A DNA stretch of 64,000 bases. Origin: Caballeronia sp. SEWSISQ10-4 2 (GTDB lineage: Bacteria; Pseudomonadota; Gammaproteobacteria; Burkholderiales; Burkholderiaceae). Below the pieces are notes generated by a model. That model was not told where the DNA came from. It ran no database searches and saw only the letters and a program-made list of their open reading frames with translations. The stretch lies in contig NZ_JALPRJ010000037.1 in the NCBI RefSeq assembly GCF_030464885.1, positions 1-64,000 on the forward strand, written 5' to 3'. The position numbers and the translations under genes are program-made. Positions 1 through 7,435 of this stretch are shown here, one piece after another. How positions within the stretch are numbered: position 1 is the first letter of the stretch; each line of letters begins with the position of its first letter.

Positions 1-52
1 GTTGAATCGCAACCTGCATGATCTGCGGGTCTGCAATTTCGAGCTTGCGCAT
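1..52 (-). CDS. 5' end of a gene cut by the window edge, possibly IS630-type transposase
   Basis: A leftward reading frame starts at the ATG complement of 50-52, preceded by a good ribosome site (GGAGAGG). Only 17 codons lie inside the window; they read MRKLEIADPQIMQVAIQ. I recall similar openings in IS630-family transposases of Burkholderia, but 17 residues do not prove this. It could equally be a short host protein. The rest lies to the left of the window. Confidence 0.4.
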   Translation of the reverse strand, partial: MRKLEIADPQIMQVAIQ

Positions 53-344
53 GGTTGCCTCTCCAAAAGAGTAACCACGCAATCATATAATGCTGCAATA
101 TTTATGTCGCCATGTTTAATTCGGTGCGGCGCGTGCGCGGGTCGCTTGAGTATCTGGTCCGGAATTGAAACTTGACACCGAGCCTTGTTCGATCGATCCG
201 TACGAGGTATTTGCAACGCCATTTTGAGTGCGAAGTCGAGCTTCGGCGGCTTAGGCCAACCAACATTTTATTCGAAATTCTTTCAAATCTTTTTCCATGC
301 CGTGTGTCAAAAGTCTATGGATGAACGACGTAAGGAGTTTTGAC

Positions 345-893
345 ATGGCGTCCCGCGAGTCGAAAATAAACAGCCTCGCATTGCGTCGGGCCTATAGCGC
401 ACGCATCGTGCTGGCCTGCGCGGCGGTGCTCGCGCTAGGCGCCTGCGCGCAGCCCTGGCAGGGTTTCCAGGCAGGTGAACAGGAAGCGGTCGTGATCGCT
501 AAGCTGGGCCAGCCGCGCGAGGCTTACGAGCTACCTGGTGGCGCGAAACGGCTGATGTGGCCGACGCAGCCTTGGGGCGAATTCACCACGGCTGCGGACA
601 TCGACGCGACGGGCAAGGTGATCAGCGTCCGGCAAGTGCTGCAGCCCAGCGAGTTCTATCGCGCGGAGCTCGGCAAATGGACGAAGAATGACGTCCTGGT
701 CAACTTCGGCCGACCGGAGGAGACGGCTTACTTCCCATTGATGAAGCGCGAAGTATGGAGTTATCGCTATCTGGAGGACGACGTGTGGTACCAGCTCTTC
801 CACTTCTATTTCGACAGCACCGGCGTGCTACGCGCGACTCAGAAGAGCCCTGATCCGCTCCACGAACACAATGGAAACGACCAGCCGTCCTGA
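345..893 (+). CDS. BamE/SmpA-like outer-membrane lipoprotein of unknown role
   Basis: This 182-aa protein has a basic N-terminus, a hydrophobic stretch and a lipobox (LALGAC) around residues 28-33, so it should be a lipid-anchored envelope protein. After the Cys the chain carries two similar motifs, KLGQPREAYELPGG and NFGRPEETAYFP, which are typical of the small SmpA/OmlA (BamE-like) fold. The start at ATG 345 is chosen because it follows TAAGGAG; an upstream ATG at 297 in the same frame has no ribosome site and would put a polar leader before the signal peptide. No operon partner is evident: the next frame is a decayed wrbA. The function is not known. Confidence 0.8.
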   Translation: MASRESKINSLALRRAYSARIVLACAAVLALGACAQPWQGFQAGEQEAVVIAKLGQPREAYELPGGAKRLMWPTQPWGEFTTAADIDATGKVISVRQVLQPSEFYRAELGKWTKNDVLVNFGRPEETAYFPLMKREVWSYRYLEDDVWYQLFHFYFDSTGVLRATQKSPDPLHEHNGNDQPS

Positions 894-1200
894 TTGGTCG
901 CAGCGTATGAAAATGGCAAAGCGGCGCTGGTGCGCGATGCCGCGCGTCAAGAGCTTATTGAAATAACGACCACTGCAGGCATTGGTGCCAAGGCAGTGCG
1001 AGCGGGGTTTGCGCATGTTCCCCTGGCTACGGTCGAGCAACTGGCGCAAGCCGACGCCATCATCTTCGGTACGCCCACGCGGTTTGGCAACATGTGCGCG
1101 CAGGTGCGCAATTTCCTCGATCAGACCGGCGGGTTGCCATCCGCGCTGGCGGGAAGGGCGCACGTTTATGACCGTGACGCCGGGGAGTTGGAGCATACGG
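894..1200 (+). pseudogene. wrbA: Decayed WrbA-type NAD(P)H:quinone oxidoreductase fragment
   Basis: The translated frame contains the WrbA core AQADAIIFGTPTRFGNM followed by NFLDQTGGL, the FMN-binding region of this flavodoxin-like family. The N-terminal YYS..GH flavodoxin loop of intact WrbA is missing and there is no plausible start codon. After LPSALAGR the family sequence is lost and the frame runs into an 18-bp inverted repeat at 1201. An intact WrbA is about 200 residues; only some 65 recognisable residues remain. It is therefore a remnant and not a working enzyme. Confidence 0.7.
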
Positions 1201-1247
1201 TGACCCGGTCGGCCCCACTAACGGGGTGGGTGGGGCCGACCGGGTCA
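1201..1247. repeat. Perfect 18-bp inverted repeat (hairpin, 11-nt loop)
   Basis: The arms TGACCCGGTCGGCCCCAC (1201-1218) and its exact complement (1230-1247) flank an 11-nt loop. The hairpin lies 9 bp beyond the stop of the leftward mini-lipoprotein gene and at the point where WrbA similarity ends. No U-tract follows on either strand, so it is a terminator-like or REP-like element, not a canonical terminator. Confidence 0.8.
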
Positions 1248-1256
1248 AATGAATGG

Positions 1257-1436
1257 TCAGGTCACAGAAGTCGTATGGGGCACGATGACTGCGCCTTGCG
1301 GACCACCACCGCCAGGCCCTCCTCCTGGGCCACCGTGTCCGGGACCACCCCATCCTCCACCCGGCGGGCCCCACCAACACCCGCCAAGTAGCGATGTTGT
1401 GGCCGCCAGGGCCGCCATAGCTGCAATCTTTCTCAT
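1257..1436 (-). CDS. Gly/Pro-rich mini-lipoprotein
   Basis: A 59-aa protein starts at ATG 1436 after a strong ribosome site (GAAGGAG), which is why the longer upstream ATG at 1475 is rejected. A short signal peptide ends in the lipobox LLGGC at residues 16-20. The rest is WW followed by Gly-Gly-Pro repeats and a short tail. Such proteins are common in Burkholderia and have no established function. The low-complexity DNA (GGCCC/GGGCC runs) also makes the opposite strand look open. A perfect hairpin lies just past its stop codon. Confidence 0.65.
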   Translation of the reverse strand: MRKIAAMAALAATTSLLGGCWWGPPGGGWGGPGHGGPGGGPGGGGPQGAVIVPHTTSVT

Positions 1437-1826
1437 GCACTTCTCCTTCGTTTTCAGTGGGTCGCACCCGTTCACGTGGTCGATACGATCGCATGAACGG
1501 CATGACTGCTTTTAACTTATCAGCTTCGGCCGAAGCACTTACTACGGCGAGTAACAAAACAATAACGCCAGTTATCCTGCTGCACCGACCGGAGCAGCAC
1601 TGCAGACGCCCGGGGTAACGCGACGCGGCCTCTTACGCGATGCACTGCGCACTCATTGCGCTCACCAGTCGATACAAAAAACAATAATGGGTAAGCCCTT
1701 GGCGACAGTTGGTAATCAGCCTTGGGATATAACTCGCCGGACGCATCGCGCGCTGCTTTGACGATTCCGAAGTACGATAGACGGCGCTTGATCCCACACT
1801 CATCTCATTCTCCAGCGAGTCAAACC
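1437..1826. other. Intergenic region, no gene seen
   Basis: These bases separate the leftward mini-lipoprotein from the rightward glutathione peroxidase and must hold both promoters. I see no convincing small ORF, RNA gene or long repeat. Confidence 0.5.
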
Positions 1827-2381
1827 ATGAGCCAGACAATCTACGATATTCCGGTTAAATCCATCGACGGCGCAGCGATTACGCTCGAGCCGTTCAAGGG
1901 CAAGGTGTTATTGGTGGTGAACGTGGCCTCCAAGTGCGGACTTACGCCGCAATACGAAGGCCTGGAGAAACTCTACGAGGACAAGCGGGCAGAGGGCCTG
2001 GAAGTGCTGGCGTTTCCGGCGAACAACTTCAAGGGCCAGGAGCCGGGCAGCGACGCAGAGATCAAGGAGTTTTGCAGCCTGACCTACGATGTCAAATTCC
2101 CCCTGTTTTCGAAGGTATCGGTGGTGGGCGCCGACCAGCATCTGCTTTACCGGACGTTGACCAGCACGCAGCCGAATGCCACCGGTGACGGCCCTTTTCG
2201 TAATCGGCTGAAGGGTTACGGCATCGAGCCTAATCCTGCGCCGGACGTATTATGGAATTTCGAGAAATTCGTGATCAGCAGGGATGGCCGCGTAGTGGGC
2301 CGTTTCGCCCCCGATGTCACGGCCGACGATCCACGCCTGCTCGAAGCGATCCAGGCGGAACTGTCGAGCGAAGCGCAGTAA
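1827..2381 (+). CDS. gpx: Glutathione peroxidase (Cys type)
   Basis: The 184-aa protein reduces hydrogen or lipid peroxides with a thiol donor (glutathione or thioredoxin), presumably in the cytoplasm. The catalytic Cys37 lies in NVASKCGLT. The other two members of the family triad are Gln71 in NNFKGQEPG and Trp143 in WNFEKF. Length matches the bacterial Cys-GPx/BtuE family. The start at ATG 1827 aligns with family N-termini; a longer frame from 1722 adds an unrelated 35-residue leader. Bacterial enzymes of this kind often prefer thioredoxin; the sequence does not settle the donor. It is transcribed alone. Confidence 0.92.
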   Translation: MSQTIYDIPVKSIDGAAITLEPFKGKVLLVVNVASKCGLTPQYEGLEKLYEDKRAEGLEVLAFPANNFKGQEPGSDAEIKEFCSLTYDVKFPLFSKVSVVGADQHLLYRTLTSTQPNATGDGPFRNRLKGYGIEPNPAPDVLWNFEKFVISRDGRVVGRFAPDVTADDPRLLEAIQAELSSEAQ

Positions 2382-2496
2382 CGGCGTGCCCATGAGTGAG
2401 TGGCGGTCGTGCTTGGATTGAATCGGGCAGAGCAATCAGAACAGTTTGTTCGGAGTTCTTACGGACATCAGATCGAGTAGAAGCCGCGATGTTGAA

Positions 2497-2529
2497 GCGC
2501 AGACGAGGGGTGATTGACCTCGTCTGCGC
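2497..2529. repeat. Perfect 12-bp hairpin downstream of gpx
   Basis: GCGCAGACGAGG (2497-2508) and its exact complement (2518-2529) flank a 9-nt loop. It is 115 bp beyond the gpx stop and lacks a U-tract. It could act as an mRNA-stabilising 3' structure or weak terminator. Confidence 0.65.
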
Positions 2530-2695
2530 GAAGCTCAATCGATGGTGCGATTCACGCTCGGCGGCGCCTTTGGCCCGGTTAAAGCGAACGAATACGCCGC
2601 TTGATTTCACTGGCGGCGTTTTGGGCGACCAGTAAATCACGGGCGTGGACGACGGCGAGCGGCTGGCCCGCGTCATCACATTCCCCCTTCAATAG

Positions 2696-2712
2696 CGACA
2701 CTCATATGTCCG
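2696..2712. promoter_or_regulatory. Imperfect dyad, candidate upstream activator site
   Basis: CGACA-CTCATA-TGTCcG is a near-palindrome about 155 bp upstream of the -24 element at 2866. It shares CGACACT with the dyad in front of prmA (6996-7008). It is proposed as a binding site for the sigma54 activator encoded at 15858-17933. The evidence is position plus a shared half-site only. Confidence 0.35.
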
Positions 2713-2865
2713 ATTTCGAGACACATGCACTAGCCATCGCTTGATCAGGCGTCCGATTCTGCGACAGTGGGCGAATTCCCAAGCAGGCCAGAGCGGCCAT
2801 TCAGTCAGTCACTTTCCTTTTGTCCGCCGGGCATTAAGGCCCGGCTGTGGCGGGTTAAGCGTCAT

Positions 2866-2881
2866 CGGCACAGAGATTGCA
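2866..2881 (+). promoter_or_regulatory. Sigma54 (-24/-12) promoter of the adh-cobW-WD40 operon
   Basis: The sequence CGGCACA-GAGA-TTGCA has GG and GC exactly 10 nt apart, matching the RpoN consensus TGGCAC-N5-TTGCW at all but one conserved base. It reads towards adh. The locus encodes its own sigma54 activator, which makes the match more credible. Confidence 0.6.
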
Positions 2882-3101
2882 TTAACAAAAGCGATAAAAC
2901 GCGTTGGAGGAGCCGGCGAGTTCTCCAGTCGGCGCATTTCGAACGCGCGTCGGGCGTAACCAAAGCGCGGACAGCTGGCGGCGGGGGTGCTTACTAGCGG
3001 ATGCGTTATCACGAACCGCCAATTGCCGTTCTTCGCCGCCAGATAGCAGGCCATTTATATGCTGGCAAGTTTCCCTGCAAACTGTGATAAGGAGACGAAA
3101 C

Positions 3102-4145
3102 GTGAAAGCTGCAGTGCTGCATGAATACGACGAATCATTGACCCGTGACGAGTTCGTGCGTTACGAGGAGGTCGTTGATCCGAAGATCGGGCGAGCCACC
3201 GACGTGATCGTGCGTATAGGAGGCGCCGGTGTCTGCCGCACCGATCTGCACGTTGTCGAAGGCATTTGGCGCAGCAAGGTCGACGTGGTCTTGCCCTACA
3301 TCATGGGCCACGAAAATGCCGGCTGGGTCGAGGCGGTGGGATCCGCCGTGGAGAGCGTCAAGGTGGGCGATGCCGTGATCTGCCATCCGCTCGTGACCAG
3401 CGGCCACTGCCTGGCGTGCCGGCGCGGCGACGACATGCATGCGACCGACAGCAGTTTCCCGGGCATCAACGCTAACGGCGGTTATGCCGAATATCTGCTG
3501 ACGGGCGAGCGTTCGCTGATCAAGCTGCCGAAGTCGCTTGCGCCCAAGGATGTCGCGCCTTACACCGACGCTGGATTGACCGCCTACCGCGCTGCCAAGA
3601 AGGCGTCGCGCCATCTGTTGCCCGGCCAGTTCGCCGTTGTGATTGGCGCCGGCGGCCTGGGTCACATCGGCATCCAGGTACTGAAGGCCTTGTGCGCTGC
3701 GGAAATCATCGTGGTCGACCGCTCGGAAACCGCATTGCAACTGGCAAAGGAATGCGGTGCGCACCATACGGTCAAGGGCGGCGGCGATGAAGTGCAAAGC
3801 GTGCTCGAATTGACCCGCGGCAATGGCGCGGAGGCGGTCATCGATTTTGTCGGCGAAGGTGATGCGGTCGCCAAAGGCCTCGCCATGACGCGCAACGGCG
3901 GGTTCTATTACATCGTCGGTTATGGCGGGAAGATCGAGTTGCCGACTATCGACATGATCACCAGCGAGAAAACCATCGTCGGCAATCTGGTCGGCACTTA
4001 TCCCGAGCTGGTCGAGTTGATGGCGTTGGCCGATCGTGGACTGGTTCATCTGGCGACGAAGGAATACCGTTTGAGCGAGGCAAACCAGGCGCTCAAGGAC
4101 CTGCACCATGGCAAGGTCAGGGGCCGCGCGGTGCTGATTCCATAG
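3102..4145 (+). CDS. Zn-type alcohol dehydrogenase of the prm/mim locus
   Basis: The 347-aa medium-chain dehydrogenase probably oxidises the alcohol made by the monooxygenase, for example 2-propanol to acetone. Catalytic zinc ligands are visible as Cys45 (GVCRTDLH) and His70-Glu71 (GHENAG). The Rossmann motif GAGGLG is at about 182-187. The structural-zinc lobe is degenerate: Ser100, Cys103, Cys106 and Ala114 stand where four Cys are usual, so only two ligands remain. The start is GTG 3102, seven bases after AAGGAG. It is the first gene of an operon read from a sigma54-type promoter at 2866. Mycobacterial mim clusters also carry an ADH of this type. The substrate is inferred from context. Confidence 0.88.
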   Translation: MKAAVLHEYDESLTRDEFVRYEEVVDPKIGRATDVIVRIGGAGVCRTDLHVVEGIWRSKVDVVLPYIMGHENAGWVEAVGSAVESVKVGDAVICHPLVTSGHCLACRRGDDMHATDSSFPGINANGGYAEYLLTGERSLIKLPKSLAPKDVAPYTDAGLTAYRAAKKASRHLLPGQFAVVIGAGGLGHIGIQVLKALCAAEIIVVDRSETALQLAKECGAHHTVKGGGDEVQSVLELTRGNGAEAVIDFVGEGDAVAKGLAMTRNGGFYYIVGYGGKIELPTIDMITSEKTIVGNLVGTYPELVELMALADRGLVHLATKEYRLSEANQALKDLHHGKVRGRAVLIP

Positions 4146-4170
4146 CGATGGATCCGACAGGGAGAGCGCC

Positions 4171-4488
4171 GTGGCGTCGCAGAACAATCCAAACCCGATT
4201 CCCGAGCGCGTGCGATTGGTCATTGCATTGACCGAGGTTAACTCCCGCTACTTGCGCGGCGAGAACCGATGCGCCGGCGCTGAGATCGAGTTGGCCTGTG
4301 CGCTGGCGTGCGAGAAGCGCGAAGGCGCCACGCCGGACCGGACGCGGGATATCGCGCAATTGCGGGAGCGGTTGCGCGCCTCGGAAAACGAGCTGCTGGC
4401 TATCGAAGCCGAGCGAGACTGGCTCGAGAACGAGCTGGCGAATTTCGACACGGCGGAGTCTGGCAAGCAACCGGGAGATTTGCAATGA
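4171..4488 (+). CDS. Small coiled-coil protein coupled to CobW
   Basis: The 105-aa product starts at GTG 4171 after GGGAGAG. It has a short Pro/Asn-rich head and then a highly charged helical stretch (roughly residues 45-95, RLRASENELLAIEAERDWL) with heptad spacing, consistent with a coiled coil. There is no signal peptide or known motif. Its stop codon overlaps the cobW start (ATGA at 4485), which indicates translational coupling. I do not recognise the family; a scaffold or regulator of the GTPase is possible. Confidence 0.7.
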   Translation: MASQNNPNPIPERVRLVIALTEVNSRYLRGENRCAGAEIELACALACEKREGATPDRTRDIAQLRERLRASENELLAIEAERDWLENELANFDTAESGKQPGDLQ

Positions 4489-5489
4489 ATCGGATACCGG
4501 TCACTGTGCTTACCGGGTTTCTCGGCGCCGGAAAAACCACGCTGCTCAATCGCATCCTGCGCGAACAACACGGCCGGCGTTACGCGGTGATCGTCAACGA
4601 ATACGGCGAACTCGGCATCGACGGGGGCCTCGTCGTTGGCGCGGAAGATGAGGTAGTTGAACTGAATAACGGCTGCGTGTGCTGCAAGGTGCGCGGGGAC
4701 TTGATCCGCGTAGTGTCGGGGCTGATCAAACGCAAGGGCGGCTTCGACGGCATCCTGATAGAAATGTCGGGATTGGCGGACCCCGCGCCCGTGGTTCAGA
4801 CATTCTTTGTCGACGATGCCATTCGTCAGCGCACGCGTCTTGACAGCGTGATTTGCGTAGCCGACGCGCTGCACCTGCAAGCACGGCTGGCCGACAGCCG
4901 TGAGGCCGCGGAGCAACTGGCGCAGGCGGACACCGTACTGCTCAACAAGACCGACCTCGTCGATGCGACTGGTCTGGCTTCGGTAGAAGCGGCCGTACGA
5001 GGTATCAATCCTACTGCCGAGTTGCTGCACAGTGTCCGCTGCGCAGTGCCGCTTGCAGGGCTGCTGGATCGAGGCGCGTTCGATCTCAAGCGCCTTCATC
5101 TTGACTCGTCGCCAGACGACGGCAACGAATCGCCCCGTGATGAGCGTCCTTTTCGCCACATATCCGTTAGCCCCGGCCGTCACAGTCATGGCATAGATTG
5201 CGTTTCGCTGCGCGTCGAAAAACCGCTGGAACGCAGCCGGTTTCTATCGTGGCTGCAGCAACTGGTGGTCGAGCAAGGCCAGGATCTGTTGAGAGCCAAA
5301 GGGATCGTCGACCTGGCGGGATCGGAAAGGCGCTTTGTGTTCCAGGGGGTGCATATGACCATGGACACGGATTTCGACCGGCCTTGGAGAGTAGATGAAG
5401 TACGCGATAGCAGGCTGGTGTTCATCGGCCGCAATCTCGATCGACGTGGATTGCGGGAGAGTATCGGGCACTGCAAGACCGACTCATGA
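4485..5489 (+). CDS. CobW/COG0523-family GTPase (metal insertion chaperone)
   Basis: The 334-aa protein belongs to the G3E GTPases that load metals into partner enzymes. It has a P-loop GFLGAGKTTL (11-20), the metal-binding CxCC motif within NNGCVCCKV (Cys64, 66, 67), the EMSGLADPAP switch region and the guanine motif NKTD. A variable CobW C-terminal domain follows from about residue 220 with His-rich patches (RHSHG). It overlaps its neighbours by four bases on both sides (ATGA at 4485 and 5486), so it is made with the small coiled-coil and WD40 proteins. The natural clients are the Zn-ADH just upstream or the diiron monooxygenase downstream. Which metal it carries cannot be read from sequence. 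Confidence 0.88.
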   Translation: MNRIPVTVLTGFLGAGKTTLLNRILREQHGRRYAVIVNEYGELGIDGGLVVGAEDEVVELNNGCVCCKVRGDLIRVVSGLIKRKGGFDGILIEMSGLADPAPVVQTFFVDDAIRQRTRLDSVICVADALHLQARLADSREAAEQLAQADTVLLNKTDLVDATGLASVEAAVRGINPTAELLHSVRCAVPLAGLLDRGAFDLKRLHLDSSPDDGNESPRDERPFRHISVSPGRHSHGIDCVSLRVEKPLERSRFLSWLQQLVVEQGQDLLRAKGIVDLAGSERRFVFQGVHMTMDTDFDRPWRVDEVRDSRLVFIGRNLDRRGLRESIGHCKTDS

Positions 5490-6577
5490 ATACGCCGCCG
5501 CCTTTGATCGAGCTGCTTGGGGCACGTTGGGTGACGGAGGCGCCCGTAGTTGCTGTCGTGTGGGATGCCGCGGGACTCAATGCCGGATTCGCGCTCGGTG
5601 ACGGCACGCTGGCGCTCGCAGCTGCTGAATGGCGTGGCGGCCCAGGGCTCAAGCCGCGTCAGGGCGGCGGTGTCGAATTCGTCGAGCCGCAGGAACCCGC
5701 TGCGCCGCTGGCCCGTTTCAGCGTGCACGACGGCACCTGCCTCTCGCTCGCTGCCGACCCTGAAGGCGGATTTCTCAGCGGTGGCGACGACGGCCGGCTT
5801 GTCCACTTGAATGTGGATGGTGCGAGCGAAGTCCTTGTCGATGCCGACGGTGAGTGGATCGACCTTGTGGCGACGAGTCCGGCCGGTCGAGCCTATGCAA
5901 CCGGGCGTCGAGTTCACTGGCTGGGAACGAAGCCTGCCAGTCTGGCGTTACCGGGTTCGGCAACGGCCCTTGCATTCAATGCCGCCGGCGAGCAGTTGGC
6001 GATCGCCCATCACGGCGGAGTCACACTATGGCCCGTTGACGCTCATGTTCCGCGCCTGCTTGCGTGGCCCGGCTATCACCGCAGCGTCGCCTGGAGTCGC
6101 GACGGCCGCTATCTGGTGAGCGGCATGGAGGAGAACGCATTGCACGGGTGGCGATTGCCGGACGGCGGCGACATCGAAATGGGCGGTTATCCCGGGCAAC
6201 CCCTATCGCTATCGTTTTCGGCGGACGGCCGGGTCTTGGTCACGAGCGGTGGCCCGCGCGCGGTTTGCTGGCGATTCGATCCGCCCGGTGGCGATGACCA
6301 ACCGCGAGAATGCGGCATTGCGGGCAAGACCCCGGTCACTCAGGTCGCTTGTCATCCCACCCATCCTTTGATTGCCGTGGGGTATCACAACGGCGCGGTA
6401 CTGCTGTGCCAGCCGGGCGGCAGTGACGTCCTGTTCGTCAAGGGGTCCGGGGACAGTCCTGTCAGCGCGATCGCCTGGTCGCCTAGTGGATCCCGCCTTG
6501 CGCTGGGCACGGAGGCCGGTGAGCTCGGGCTCGTGTTGCTGCCGGAGGCGCTATTTAACTTCGGAAGCCTGCGATGA
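5486..6577 (+). CDS. WD40 repeat protein, beta-propeller, in the CobW operon
   Basis: The 363-aa cytoplasmic protein (no signal peptide) is built of degenerate WD40 blades; examples are PEGGFLSGGDDGRLVHLNVDG, split over two strands, SVAWSRDGRYLVSGMEENALHGWRL and SAIAWSPSGSRLALGTEAGEL. About seven blades can be counted. WD40 propellers usually act as binding platforms. The start codon overlaps the cobW stop (ATGA), so the pair is co-translated. A role as an assembly platform for the GTPase and its client is inference. It is followed by a 43-bp gap and a 67-aa gene. Confidence 0.8.
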   Translation: MNTPPPLIELLGARWVTEAPVVAVVWDAAGLNAGFALGDGTLALAAAEWRGGPGLKPRQGGGVEFVEPQEPAAPLARFSVHDGTCLSLAADPEGGFLSGGDDGRLVHLNVDGASEVLVDADGEWIDLVATSPAGRAYATGRRVHWLGTKPASLALPGSATALAFNAAGEQLAIAHHGGVTLWPVDAHVPRLLAWPGYHRSVAWSRDGRYLVSGMEENALHGWRLPDGGDIEMGGYPGQPLSLSFSADGRVLVTSGGPRAVCWRFDPPGGDDQPRECGIAGKTPVTQVACHPTHPLIAVGYHNGAVLLCQPGGSDVLFVKGSGDSPVSAIAWSPSGSRLALGTEAGELGLVLLPEALFNFGSLR

Positions 6578-6620
6578 AGCAAGCGGACAAGACTTACTAC
6601 ACACAAAGAAGGAGACAACG

Positions 6621-6824
6621 ATGACCGATGAACACTTCACCAAGGACCAGTTCTTCGAGCGACTGGGAGCGATTGGCGACGAAATGATCGCCGCTTACGG
6701 CAAGGACTTCGCGATGGGCGCCCTGGTTCTAGCCGCGCGTTTCATTGCCGAAAGGAAACCGAATGGTGATGACGCCCAGAGCGTGATTTATACAGGCGAC
6801 AAGCATGGAGGCTTGCGACTGTAG
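6621..6824 (+). CDS. 67-aa conserved-looking small protein
   Basis: The ATG at 6621 follows a strong AAGGAG. The product is soluble and mildly acidic, with a helical centre (IGDEMIAAYGKDFAMGALVLAARFIAE) and a charged Gly-containing tail; I quote that in one block only to show its helical character at residues 18-44. It has no Cys and no signal peptide. It closes the adh-cobW-WD40 operon, 365 bp before the prmA promoter. I do not recognise it; the position suggests a small partner of the monooxygenase machinery. Confidence 0.65.
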   Translation: MTDEHFTKDQFFERLGAIGDEMIAAYGKDFAMGALVLAARFIAERKPNGDDAQSVIYTGDKHGGLRL

Positions 6825-6995
6825 GTTGTCGTGCGTTCAGGCTCAGGGCTGCGCGATGATCGCGCCGTCTAACTGCTTCGGGCGGTCTCGCCTTCCCCAT
6901 GGCAGGTAAATGGTGGGGACCGAAACGAGGACGCAGTTTTTGCTGCCACTTAAATAATACGGCATCCAGATTAATTAAAGAATTCTCTTAAAAAC

Positions 6996-7008
6996 ACGAC
7001 ACTGTCGT
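6996..7008. promoter_or_regulatory. Perfect dyad, candidate activator site for prmA promoter
   Basis: ACGACA-C-TGTCGT is a perfect 6+1+6 palindrome about 190 bp upstream of the -24 element at 7191, a normal distance for a sigma54 enhancer site. The half-site CGACACT recurs at 2696 in front of adh. Confidence 0.45.
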
Positions 7009-7189
7009 TCCCTTTTTCCATGCACCATCGGCCGAGAGGGGAAGGCGACTGATGGTAGCCATGAGCGTCCCAATATCGGACAGATCGGCCGAATGCGAAT
7101 GTCGCAGAACAAAACAGAATTAGCCGTCGGAAATGATGCGAGCAATCGCATGTGCTGCGCAGCCTTATAGGGCGCGACGTTAGCCTCAT

Positions 7190-7205
7190 TGGCACGCAAA
7201 TCGCT
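7190..7205 (+). promoter_or_regulatory. Sigma54 (-24/-12) promoter of prmABCD
   Basis: TGGCACG-CAAA-TCGCT matches the RpoN consensus TGGCACG-N4-TTGCT at all but one base, with GG and GC 10 nt apart. It points to prmA and is consistent with the sigma54 activator gene at the end of the locus. Confidence 0.75.
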
Positions 7206-7435
7206 CTATGAGTGTAGATCGAGACCCAAGCGTCGATGATCCGAGGTGCATAACAAAACGACAGGAGGCATGGATCGTGAAGACCGGACCCGCGCACCTT
7301 TTGGTTCGCGACAGTGACCCCCGCCTGTGCTGTTGATTGTTGACTCTGGCCGTGGCATCAACCGGCCCTGCCCGTAGCGCCGCCATATGAAGGTGAAATA
7401 CGACGGCGAATCGTGAAATGGAAAAGGAGAGCTCA

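Larger units (their letters stand above)
2382..3101. other. Long intergenic control region ahead of the adh-cobW operon
   Basis: No convincing gene lies here; the open frames seen are short and cross a hairpin. It holds a 12-bp hairpin (2497-2529), a CGACACT dyad (2696-2712) and a sigma54-type promoter (2866-2881), described separately. About 220 nt of leader separate that promoter from the GTG of adh. Confidence 0.6.
6825..7435. other. Control region of the prmABCD operon
   Basis: No gene is seen in these 611 bases. An AT-rich patch (about 6950-6995), a perfect dyad (6996-7008) and a -24/-12 promoter (7190-7205) are present, which is the usual layout of an activator-dependent sigma54 promoter. 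A leader of about 220 nt then precedes prmA. Confidence 0.65.

Noticed and set aside
894..1391. 165-codon frame as a working WrbA gene
   Set aside because: It lacks the flavodoxin N-terminus and the C-terminal half; after about 1180 the frame crosses a hairpin and the reverse lipoprotein gene.
2396..2635. 79-codon frame between gpx and adh
   Set aside because: No ribosome site, no family pattern, and it crosses a perfect hairpin.
6971..7297. Reverse frame of 108 codons in the prmA control region
   Set aside because: It covers the dyad and sigma54 promoter and its protein has no plausible features.
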